Source of the DNA: Saccharina japonica
Taxonomy: Eukaryota > Sar > Phaeophyceae > Laminariales > Laminariaceae
NCBI GenBank assembly: GCA_008828725.1
Contig: MEHQ01004134.1
Coordinates: 771,588-835,587 of the forward strand
Direction of reading: 5' to 3'
Length of the DNA: 64,000 nucleotides
Below, one piece after another: positions 56,101-64,000 of this stretch. Under the pieces are notes generated by a model. The model worked only from the letters and a program-made list of their open reading frames with translations. It was not told where the DNA came from and searched no databases. A program made the position numbers and the translations under genes. Within the stretch, counting starts at the first letter, position 1, and every line of letters begins with the position of its first letter.

Positions 56101-58923
56101 ATGTCGGATAATACTACAAGTAAGTGTTCGTATTCTAAGGATATACACGAATTATTGGGTAAAGACACGCGGTCAGTCATGAAATGTTCCAACAGTATCT
56201 TCAGACCGAAGAGTATCATATATTATATATCGTATATCAAAGTGACGGGTAAAGTTCACACATCAGGCAGATCCTCGATCTATATCACCCGCCTGTGTAA
56301 ACATATGCAATGCACTTTCCGTTGTGAAATTGTGGCGCGGGATCTGTACAGCACATATCCTACCCCAGGGGAGCGTGTGCTACTACCACTGCTGTAAAAA
56401 TCATGCAGATTGCACGGCCCACACCCGGCGACATGATGAGCTAAAAATACTGCCGTGAACACCATGAGTACGTATGTATGTGCCCTGAAATAGATAGATA
56501 AAGACGTGGGAGTTCGTGATCTGCCCGTAAGGTTACACCGCCGGTTACCCTTGCCTCGTGGATGCAAGCCGGGCATCATCGACCTCAAGGGGGACAGATA
56601 CACAGGATTGAGGTTTTGTCGTGATTGGTTGATTTGAACGCGTTGAAACAAGACCAACCCCAAACATACGCCAACCCCCCCCCCTCCCGATTGACAGCAC
56701 CCCAATTATCCTAAAGGCCATACAAAATAATAATGCACTCCCCTCCTTCAGTTGCCATGCCCTTGCGCAGGTGCTGTATCATACGGTCTATGACTTGCCG
56801 GGCTCGGGTCAGAGATCAAACTCCTGATATTCCCTAGTCGAAAAGCACAGTAGTGTACCTACTAAATCCAAGTTTTTATGTTAGATCCCACAAGGTCGGT
56901 GTTGCGCACCCGTGCTCAGCTTTTCTATGTAGTAGAGACCTTGCACAGCAGCTTAGCCCACCCTCCCTCCCTCCCCTCCCCCGACGTCGCGATCGCGAAA
57001 CGCGCGCACTGCAAAGGGGCTGAGGTTTCAGCAACGCCTCTGTAGAGCGCTTTAGCCAATCAGCGTGCAGCGCTGCCTGCAGTCGTCTCCATGATCAAGC
57101 ATCAGCATTGCAGTGAATACCCCCCGCACGCACGCGCAAGGTAGCCCATGGTCGCCCCCCCCCCCTCCTTTCCGTGTTAAACTCCCGGATAATAGTATAG
57201 CTGATGGTCCCAGGCTTTTTAGAAATTACTAACGGTGCGGCCACGGCTCCCGCCCGTGTCGCTCGCCCTGCGCTGGCCGTAGTAGTATGTAAGGTCCTGG
57301 TATGGTGCATAGTACTCGTTTTAGTAGTTATTTGTATGGGTACGTGGGAGATACGCCCTGCGGTTCACACACCGTGCACGATGTGACTCTCACCTGCAGA
57401 GCAGCGGTACCTAGGCTAGAATAATTCTGGTACCACATACCGAGGTATTTCTACAGTACGACGGTGGTCATGCACAGTAGTATGGGCCCACCAACCAAGA
57501 CACGCTGAATCTGAGCAAACTGTGGAATGTTACGTACGGTGACACCAATACTGTTCAACTTTGAGCATACGGAGTATGATTATTTATGGAATTCAGTGTA
57601 GCGCTCGCCTCTAAGCAAAATCTCTTCATCCAATTTTCGTAGCCTCCTAAAAAGTGAGGGCTGCCTTATGCCAATACCTGGTACTATTAATTGGTGTTTT
57701 CTTGTTTTGTGGGCCTGTGCTGTAATAAGTGTCTTCCCCATTGTAGGGGGGTACCCACTTCATGACCCTCCGGTTTAATACCTTTTGGGGTGATACGACC
57801 AGGTAAATACTGTACTCGTAGGCTTGTCACGTACAATAATCTACTTGGAGTTAGTAACGGACTAGTTTTGCAGTATTTACCACTATTAATAGAGGGATGA
57901 GAACACTTAAAAGGCGTTTTTTTGGGGGGTGGTCTTAAACGGGGTATTTATGAACCCCACTGTAAAACTACAGCAACGCGAAAACACGCGCGCCCTCTTA
58001 AACCTCTATCTCCCTACCCCCCCCCTCTTAGCAGGATTAGCAGGATGCAGCTCACCCTTCATGCGACTCGCCCGATACCCCACAGCGCTTCGCGCTTGGT
58101 GCAAGCAATTTCTGTCTTGTTGGTAAAAATCCAACGTGCTCCGTCCCGGCATCGCAGGGGTGTGATAGTCTATGGTCATACGACTACGGCCGTGCACGAC
58201 ATACGGCTGATGGGTACACCCCCGCCCCGAATAAAATGGGTAGTTTTGTCCATAGGCGGAGTAACGGCCTCCACAAACGAAGTAACGGACAAAGCAGGGT
58301 TTATTGGTAGAGAGAATGAGGCATGTCTGTATCGGGAACTAGGATAGAGCACGTTTGGTTCAAGGGATGGAGGGCCCCGCACGCAGTCCTTTGGAGAAAG
58401 GCATCGCCTGCAGGTCAGCATCAACACGTTGGGTACGAGCAAGCACGAGGCCCTGTGACGAGCACGGGCAGACGTGAGGTAGTCGCTGGTTTGGCCAGCC
58501 AAGCCAGACAATTGTGCCTTTGAACCCGGCCGGTATCATAGGAGGGAAAGAGACAGTAACATACGGTGGTCGAGATACTCGGGGAATTGCAGGAAGCTGC
58601 GATACGGGTATCTGGCCGAGGGGGGGAACCTCTCTCTCTCCCACGACTCAGGAAACGATGAAAGATAATGCAATTCGAAAGATATACAATAAACGCCCCA
58701 GCTAAAATCGGAAATCCGTCTGCATCTACCGGATATTACTGAACCCTCTCAGCTGATCGAGGTGCTCGAGGCCGAAGGGAAGGACCTCAAGGGCGTCAGA
58801 CAGGAGTTCGTCGCGAAAACCTTAATTGGACTGGCGGCCTGGAAGGCAGCGTCGGACCGTGGCCTCATGAGCTGGGGAATGATAGCGCTACAGAAGCCGG
58901 TGAGCACTGAGCTGATAATTTAA
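47187..58923 (+). CDS. SAM-dependent N-methyltransferase, glycine/sarcosine/dimethylglycine type
   Basis: Five exons, all introns phase 0: 47187-47309, 48249-48497, 51620-51907, 55475-55603 and 58753-58899, then either read-through to TAA at 58921-58923 or a further small exon. The product is about 319 residues. Seen in order: ARDHYDSDDIFNYCQQVWGG and EYIHVGVY (family N-terminal signature, residues 27-52), LMDMGAGLGGTARVAVKEYG (class I SAM-binding motif I, about 103-122), VICINISKRQNDLNISLNKA (motif II region), DVVCSQDAFCHAG (post-I motif IV), LKPGGRLVFTDFMQ, GLEFVEFVDLIENFPMHFTA, and LEAEGKDLKGVRQEFVAKTL with LMSWGMIALQKP at the C-terminus. Known relatives methylate glycine, sarcosine or dimethylglycine to make the osmolyte glycine betaine in the cytosol; which step this one performs cannot be read from sequence. 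GTGAGC follows the last exon, so the exact C-terminus is open. Relatives are about 270-290 residues. Confidence 0.9.
47375..47555. repeat. 15-bp minisatellite in methyltransferase intron 1
   Basis: Units of GGGGTTGCAATTA with variable ends repeat about a dozen times, starting 65 bp after the first exon. Confidence 0.9.
47788..47975. mobile_element. MITE family P copy 1 (intron 1)
   Basis: It starts TACAGTAGTAGTCCCTCTAT with AGTGCCGG and ends CCGGCCCTATAGAGGGATCG then CCTACTACTGTA. These are about 30-bp terminal inverted repeats with TA at each edge. ACCGGCACTA words recur inside. The CAGTA terminus and TA target match Tc1/mariner-pogo elements. Length 188 bp; no coding capacity. Confidence 0.88.
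48553..48602. mobile_element. MITE family P end fragment (intron 2)
   Basis: ACCGGCACTATAAAGGGATC then ACTACCACTG is one family P terminus alone, 55 bp after exon 2 of the methyltransferase. Confidence 0.6.
48690..49032 (-). mobile_element. tRNA-related SINE, copy 2 (methyltransferase intron 2)
   Basis: The minus-strand head reads TAGAGTAGTGGTCAGCTTC (A-box-like) and GAGTTCAAATCCCACC (B-box-like). The body matches 36478-36815 closely, including CGTAACTCAGATCCGGGGTC and ACTTGCGTCGGATTCCGCCT. It is antisense to the host gene. Confidence 0.78.
49180..49365 (+). repeat. family C short repeat (intron 2), diverged copy
   Basis: GGATGCAGCTCGCCCTTCAT, CACGGCGCTTCGCGTTTGGA, GTTGGTGAGAACCGAACGTG and TGTAGGGAGGCGAGGGTCTA are in family order. 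Confidence 0.75.
49513..49647. mobile_element. MITE family R copy 1 (intron 2)
   Basis: TATTACGGGATACCATAGTA with AACACTAGTAAATAGGAC on the left is answered on the right by GTCCTATTTACTATGGTCCC and CCCTAATA, forming terminal inverted repeats of about 35 bp. The right arm lacks the ACACTAG part kept in copy 2. 135 bp, no frame. Confidence 0.82.
50370..51600 (+). repeat. tandem array of a 455-515 bp unit carrying family C (intron 2)
   Basis: Two and a half units start near 50370, 50886 and 51341, each opening with AAATTAAATTAACTCATTGA. Each contains a family C repeat (GGATGCAGCTCACCCTCCAT, GCGCTTGGTGCAAGCAATGT, GGTTGGTGAAAACCCAACGC, GTCCCGGCATTGTAGGGATG) ending in a poly-C run. The first two units continue into a poly-T run and TTTGGCGGTCACCAAAGCTG. 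Units 2 and 3 are almost identical where they overlap, so that step is recent. Unit 3 stops about 20 bp before exon 3 of the methyltransferase. Confidence 0.88.
52015..52670. repeat. 32-bp minisatellite built on TCCCATGGGA (intron 3)
   Basis: The unit ATATCCAGTTTCCCATGGGA then CGATCCCATGGA repeats about twenty times with local variants. Each unit holds two palindromic CCCATGGG-like cores. All frames stay open (195 codons on the minus strand, MGNWIFHGIVPWETGYSMGS-like), which I read as repeat geometry rather than coding. Confidence 0.92.
53341..53469. mobile_element. MITE family R copy 2 (intron 3)
   Basis: TATTACGAGGGACCATAGTA, AACACTAGTAAATAAGACC on the left; GGTCCTCTTTACTAGTGTTT, ACTATGCTCCACCGTAATA on the right. 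Terminal inverted repeats of about 39 bp in a 129-bp element. Confidence 0.88.
53887..54955. mobile_element. retroelement-like fossil inserted into MITE Q copy 4
   Basis: The insert has an LTR-like leading part (about 53890-54530) followed by a short coding-like part with no identifiable enzyme domain. Family is undetermined; an LTR retrotransposon remnant is the best guess. It looks broken and incomplete, and it is younger than the MITE it interrupts. Confidence 0.35.
55004..55155. repeat. 20-bp tandem array ATTACTTACTATTAGTATA
   Basis: It is the same unit as at 46315-46468 in MITE Q copy 3, about seven units. The array therefore belongs to the element rather than to the locus. Confidence 0.85.
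55604..58024. other. methyltransferase intron 4, first part: nothing recognised
   Basis: TACCTGGTA lies at 57675. I see no shared repeat until the family C copy at 58025. Confidence 0.4.
58025..58225 (+). repeat. family C short repeat (intron 4)
   Basis: GGATGCAGCTCACCCTTCAT through GCGCTTGGTGCAAGCAATTT, GTCCCGGCATCGCAGGGGTG and CGACTACGGCCGTGCACGAC, ending in a C-rich run. The orientation is the same as the intron 2 copies. Confidence 0.82.
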
Positions 58924-60674
58924 CCCTATTTAGCTCGCAGTTAATTTCGCTTAGATCGCTTATTTTGGGTGTGTATATGCCTATACTGTAGTGGGCAAGC
59001 AAAATGGCGTGCTGCGGGGTTTGTAGTTGTTGGAAGGCTGCTATATTTTAAGGGCACGTGGATAGCCGGTGAGCGGGGGGCAAGCGAGATGGTGGCGTGG
59101 CTGCTGCAGCGTTAGTTCTCCTTGGAAGGCTGTTCTATTATGAGGGCACTGAATCGCCCATTCATGTAGGTCAGTTGCCACGACGCAACAAAACCAACAC
59201 ATCGGGGCCACGTGATGGTGCGTGTACTTCTGAGTCTTCCCCTTTGACGGGTCGCCGAAGCGTGCATGCAAACTCGGTCGCCGAGACCGAGTTCCGGGTT
59301 AGGTGTTTCCCCGGTGTCGTTCTCTTGCGTCCCTCGGCTTCAAATGCAATATTTCTGCTTCAGTCGTGGTTTTGTTTTTTTTTACGTCGTAACCAAGACA
59401 TGAACGTTTTTTTTATAAAACTGTTACAAAGAAATAAGTCAGCTGTGAGTACCACCAATTTATTTTGAGCGACTGAGAATCAACTTTGTTTGTGTCGTTT
59501 CCTAAAGTCCGTGCTTATCTGTCCCCGTCGCGCCATTATGTTGTGAACGCGCACGACCCCCTTAGGTTTAAGCCGTCCGCTGACGGCGGCGGCGGCACCG
59601 GTGAAGAAGCGCATTACAGTAGTAGCTCCCCAAGACCAAGCTCAAATCAAACGCAGGGAACTCAACCCGCGAGGGTTGAGGTTGAGCAAAGGCCGAGTGC
59701 GGCACCACAGCACATCCTTCACGCCGCCTATGGTCTTGTCCGAGGTACACCTCCTGTGCACACCGCGTCCACCCAGCCCCAACGGTGACTTGCACTGTTT
59801 GTCGACCTCGATCCTGGGCAACGAACAGAGACGGAGTGATTAGAGGGGGGGGTACACATATATAATTTTCTTTATCCGTGTAGCCGAATAGATGGCTCCG
59901 TCTTGTGGGCTCTCGTCGCACGGTACCATATGCGGCCTACGGTTTTTTTTCCGCACCGCTGCTGTGGAGTGAGAGCTACAAAAAGGGGGACCGATCGATG
60001 ACGCCAGCAGGCAACGAAGACAGGTGTCGCTTGATCGTAACCGATCGCTACGGACCGCAAAGATCAAGGGGCTTCCGCGCTCTAATACTACAATAGTCAG
60101 GAGAGTTGGGTGGAAGGAAGCGGGCTTGCAATGAACGCAGGAGGTTTGGTCGTGCTGTACGTGCCTCCTGAAATGCTCGCGCGGGGGGCAATAAAGAGCA
60201 CCCTAGCGAAAAACAGAGGTCGGGTTGCTGAGGAGGAGCGGGAATATGGCAGACCTCATGCAGGGAAAGGGGGGTGTACCCATGTCGTGGATGGCGGTAG
60301 TCGTACGGCCATGGGGGGGGAGGGGGGGGGGGTGACAACTTCTGTGTTTGCAGTGTGCCATGATTGAAGAAGTGCGATTGAGCCCGCGGATTTCAAGAAG
60401 AGTGCTTCCTTTACAGAAGGACAACTAGCATGCCTCTGCGTGTTGTATCTGGCGAAAAGCGCGGCACGCCGGTGATTCTCTCATCTGCTTTCGCGTTTCT
60501 GTTATATATAGTTTTGTCCTTGCGCTTTGCGTGATTGATGTCATTTACTCTGGCTTGATTCAGGATCGTCCCCTGTGGTAGTGGACTGGAGGAGCAGCAG
60601 GGGAAGGGGTGCCCTTTTTGGGGTGTCGCGGAGAGACTGTAACCAACCCCTATAGCCCGTAACTCATCATAGGT
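58924..60674. other. downstream flank of the methyltransferase gene
   Basis: A plus-strand frame at 59486-59788 and one at 60110-60367 have protein-like pieces but no motif. GTCAGCTGTGAG near 59440 could supply a two-codon terminal exon (Leu-stop) to the methyltransferase, which I cannot confirm. Confidence 0.3.
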
Positions 60675-60835
60675 ATGGTGTACGAGCATTGTATTATTCC
60701 CGGATATTTTGGAGGAGGGTGCCACGAAGGTAGGGGGGATGTAGGAATGGGATGTTTTGTACGAGCATTGTATTGTTCCCGGATAGGTTAAAGGAGGGTG
60801 CCAAAAAGGTAGGAGAGGGGTGGAGGGGTGGACTG
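60675..60835. repeat. tandem duplication, about 87 bp, two copies
   Basis: GTACGAGCATTGTATTATTC and GTACGAGCATTGTATTGTTC each precede CCCGGATA, GGAGGGTGCCA and AAGGTAGG. Confidence 0.85.
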
Positions 60836-60879
60836 TTTTGTGTGGGAGGAGTGGATCGGCTCTTAAGACAACGCGAGGG

Positions 60880-61100
60880 GCAGAGGGGGGGGGGGTACGC
60901 ATGGCATGCATGGCCGTGGTCGTAGGACTATAGACCCTTGCATCCCTACAGTGCCGGGACGGAGTACGTCGGGTTTTTCGCGACGACCAAGCAGATATTT
61001 CTTGCACCAAGCATGAATCGCCGTGAGGTGTTGGACGAGCCGCGTGAAGGGTGAGCTGCATCCTACTAAGAACCGCTTTCGAGGTGGGCTTCCTACAAGA
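60880..61100 (-). repeat. family C short repeat, reverse orientation
   Basis: G-rich run, GGCCGTGGTCGTAGGACTAT, GTGCCGGGACGGAGTACGTC, TTGCACCAAGCATGAATCGC and GGTGAGCTGCATCCTACTAA are in reversed family order. A 293-codon minus-strand frame (60411-61292) runs through it and is probably not a gene. Confidence 0.8.
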
Positions 61101-62129
61101 ACCGTTTTTGAGGTTAGCCTTCTTGCGTTGGATGATAGCTTGGAAAAAAATCATTTGATTTATGGTGTAGCTGGGGGGACGTGGGAGGGGGTAAAGAAGG
61201 AACCAGAATGCATGCATGTTGTGGTACGCGTACCCACCCACTCTAAAGGAGGCAAGCGGGAGGGGGGGGGGGGGGGTAGACCGTGCATGCATGTTGTGTC
61301 ACGCGCAGTCACCTACGCTACTAGGGGGGAGCAAGTCCACGGTTGAGGCGGCGTAGGGAAGATGGTCTGCAGGTGCTCGGCGACGTTACGAACCAAGGAT
61401 AGCCCACGAGGGCGTGAGAGGCTGTGCGAAGTTTGATAATAATACCAGGAACGCTGGGGCGCGCGCTGCCTACAGAATAGGGAAACGCAAAGAGATGGCT
61501 GGGTGCTCACGGGTTTGTTGAACATCCAAAGCCTGGCACGGCGTAATGAGCGTCCAAGGGCTGCGGCTCGACGTTTTTCTGACTGCTGTGTGCGCCTTGC
61601 GAGTATCACAGCGAGAACCAACCGTGTTGTAGGATCGAGCCAGCGAGTGCACCCCGGGTATTGAGATACGGCTTTGGGGTTCTCCGATTACCTTGTTGGG
61701 TGTTCGGGTACCCTCGCTGCAGGAGGATCCGTTTAATTTAAGCGATTTCAATTGAATCCCCGAAAAGTGCCCATAGACAAAAACCACAAAATGTTAATGG
61801 ACACCTTCGCCATTTTGGCTGCACTGCCTTACTGTAGAGCAAATTCAACGATATGCGTTGCTTTGCTATTCCCCAGTGTACTGCCAATTTGTGAAGATTG
61901 GACGCAGACACGAGGTCACCACCGAAGTATAAAAAACGCTTCTACCTGGTATGATAGTTTTCATAATTCCCTCTAGAAAAGGCCAAAGCCTCTTTGGGCT
62001 ATTTATCCATGCCAGATAGTCAGCAGCAAGCAACGTAAACATAAACCTTCACTACTACTAGACAGAAAAGTCACCGTAGGAGTCACTGGTGGTTAACCCC
62101 GCTGGCATCGGCTACGCAGGGGGCCGGGA
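61101..62129. other. unassigned stretch
   Basis: TACCTGGTA lies at 61943. No gene was recognised. Confidence 0.35.
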
Positions 62130-62330
62130 CCCCCCCCCCCCCTGCATAATGTGGGCGTAAACAAGTACATTGCGGAGATATTGAACAATGTATATATCAA
62201 TAGCAAACCCCACAAGGTTTCGGCAACCTCTCAACTCGGTACGCGTGAGGGTATGCTACATCGTCCAGTGTTTCTACGAGGATTCGTTTACGCCCGCCTT
62301 GCGCAAGGGGGACATCCCGGCCACCTGTTC
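62130..62330. repeat. family S repeat, copy 2
   Basis: Poly-C, then CTGCATAATGTGGGCGTAAA, TTGCGGAGATATTGAACAAT, TTCGTTTACGCCCGCCTTGC and CCGGCCACCT correspond in order to 46730-46935. Confidence 0.65.
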
Positions 62331-62419
62331 AGTTGGGCTCCTTCGAGTCACCTTTGACCCCGACACCACCGACACCAAGAATCGCGTCACAGCTGAAAGC
62401 TTGACATTCTCGGTTAGAC

Positions 62420-62518
62420 TGCTGTAGTGGCCCCTCTATAGTGCCGGCTGCCCGCTATAGTGTCTGTGAAATCGCTTGGCGCAGGCGGCGGGATGCATTA
62501 ACCAGTGTGGCAGCGTGC

Positions 62519-62566
<48 letters not shown>

Positions 62567-62567
62567 C

Positions 62568-62600
<33 letters not shown>

Positions 62601-62697
62601 CAGTAGTAGTAGTAGTAGTAGTGCCGGTTGCCGCTGTAATGCCGGTACTGTTGGCTGGCGCATATGGCACCGGCCCTATAGAGGGACCGCTACTGCG
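62420..62697. mobile_element. MITE family P copy 2 with a trinucleotide expansion
   Basis: GCTGTAGTGGCCCCTCTATA with GTGCCGG on the left, CACCGGCCCTATAGAGGGAC with CGCTACTG on the right. Between them lies a (GTA)n array at 62519-62625, absent from copy 1. Confidence 0.85.
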
Positions 62698-62700
62698 TAC

Positions 62701-63121
62701 CACGAGCATCCGTTATCGGAGTGAGACGGCATCGCGTCACTCCTACCTTCCCCGCTGCCACGTCTGCCACGCTCTGCACCGTTGCTACCAGGGAATACGC
62801 CTCCCCCTCGTGCAACTCCGCGCCGCACGTGTCTTTCACACCCGCCGTTCTCCACACAAACAGCGCCTTCGATGGCTGGTGGCGCAAGTGGACGGTAACA
62901 GCTGACATCGCTTGACGATGGCGACGTGGCGCGGCATTCTGCCGGCTGCGACCGAAACCCCGTGCCGCCTTCTTGACCTTTGGGTGGCGCGATAGGCCGG
63001 CGCTGGCATTGTCTTCGACCGCGCCATCGCAGTCGTCGTCGTCGTACCGGCCGTCGTCATCTTCCGACTCGAAATCGTCCTCGCTCTCTTCCTCGGGCGT
63101 GATTATCGCTTCCACGATTAC
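62701..63121 (-). CDS. probable exon of an unidentified gene
   Basis: Between an acceptor (CAG, ending 63122) and a donor (GTACGC at 62700) the minus strand encodes 140 codons. It starts VIVEAIITPEEESEDDFESE, has an acidic stretch DDDGRYDDDDCDG, a basic KVKKAARGFGRSR segment, then SKALFVWRTAGVKDTCGAEL, HEGEAYSLVATVQSVAD and GVTRCRLTPITDA. The C-terminal part, with two Cys in a beta-rich pattern, vaguely recalls NTR/TIMP-like modules, but I do not recognise a family. GC content is high like other exons. It lies against the end of a family P MITE, and the rest of the gene was not found. Confidence 0.4.
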
Positions 63122-64000
63122 CTGGACGACGAAATACGTTCGATCCAGCAGCACAGTGAACATACCATACCTTGCCCGTATGTTCAACCACCGCAAAAGT
63201 TCACGACAACATTATGGCTTGCTGTGATACGATCTGTCAGATTTCAAGCAGAAAGTGGATTGTTTTTTCAATTCGTACAACCGTGAAAGGACCCCGCAAA
63301 TGTAACGACAACATCTGGCTTACTATGATCTGTGGGATGTCAGCCAGCGACTGTAATTCGAATCAACTCGTATACCCAACTCAACATCATGGACCTTAGT
63401 AATCCTATGGCGAGTCTCCTTTGGGAAGGAGACACACACACCCTCAACTCGCTGGCTTTGAACGCTGAAAAAAGGGATATTGGAAGCAATTCGCAAAGTT
63501 GAGCCAACGCAAAAAACTGAATATACGCAAATCTGTACCCTGGACAATGTAGCGACAGCTAAGGCAGTTCCCAGCGATCCCCACACGTGATACTGCAAGC
63601 GCAACACGTGTCACGGTCTTGTCGAAGGATCTACGGCAACACCAAGTACACCAATGCCCAAAAAACAGACGAAACCCAAAGCATCTCACTCGCAAGAAAG
63701 CGTCCTTCGACAACCGCTCTCCGACAGAAAGGGTGGATATAGCCAAATTGCCGGAAGGCCCGAGCGGTTTTTCGCCGTCCCAGCCGTCGCCCTCTTCTAG
63801 CATGCTGGTTGGTGTCGAAACCAGGCTTTGCGCGGTGTTCTTTCCCTGAAATTGGGGTGTTTTGGACAGGAAATGGGAAGGGGTGATGGGGGTGTACCAG
63901 GTATATGTTATGTTGCGTAGTTTTATTCATCGGCGGATGGTAACAATAAAATTCAATCTTAACACACTTCGACATACCAGTGTACTATATGTGTCGTGTG
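63122..64000. other. unassigned stretch at the window end
   Basis: Overlapping frames on both strands at 63444-63849 cannot be ranked. TACCAGGTA lies at 63895. Confidence 0.35.

Noticed and set aside
60411-61292. 293-codon minus-strand frame
   Set aside because: It runs through a family C repeat and the 87-bp tandem duplication and has no motif. The repeat alone supplies about 60 open codons on either strand.

Overview
The window is nuclear DNA of a eukaryote, most likely an alga or other protist. Its three recognisable protein-coding genes are isolated: two are split by spliceosomal introns with GTGAG-type donors and one is intronless. About nine tenths of the sequence is non-coding and rich in repeats. 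Short TTAGGG-like interstitial tracts and a fucose mutarotase plus a betaine-pathway type methyltransferase would fit a photosynthetic stramenopile. That placement is inference; nothing here fixes the lineage. No rRNA, standard tRNA gene, CRISPR array or bacterial operon was seen.

Layout. 1-15.0 kb: repeats only, namely MITEs (776-960, 11.05-11.46 kb), a decayed minus-strand LINE with reverse transcriptase and endonuclease-like remnants (3.1-5.5 kb), an 11-bp CCCATGGG minisatellite (6.87-8.22 kb) and a foldback-like element whose arms are 12-bp tandem repeats in opposite orientation (8.23-9.40 kb). 15.0-15.5 kb: intact intronless fucose mutarotase (FUOM). 17.6-23.0 kb, minus strand: a nine-exon alpha/beta hydrolase of the monoacylglycerol lipase type with catalytic Ser, Asp and His all present; its exon phases join without a break. 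23-47 kb: repeat-rich, with a long inverted-repeat element (26.4-27.1 kb), a conserved promoter/micro-ORF cassette (29.8 and 37.4 kb, also 11.6 kb), a pogo-like DNA transposon keeping only a transposase tail (33.4-34.6 kb), another terminal-inverted-repeat element (35.0-36.1 kb), tRNA-related SINEs and a MITE cluster (45.3-46.5 kb). 47.2-58.9 kb, plus strand: a five-exon SAM methyltransferase of the glycine/sarcosine/dimethylglycine N-methyltransferase family. Its introns are inflated to 0.9-3.6 kb by MITEs, a SINE, tandem duplications, a 32-bp minisatellite and a retroelement fossil. 59-64 kb: repeats and one convincing but unidentified minus-strand exon (62.7-63.1 kb).

The three genes do not form a functional cluster: one acts in fucose metabolism, one in acylglycerol hydrolysis and one in methylation of glycine derivatives. 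The notable content is the repeat landscape: at least five families with terminal inverted repeats, two foldback-like structures, two separate arrays built on the palindrome CCCATGGG, and a strongly over-represented 9-mer, TACCAGGTA/TACCTGGTA.
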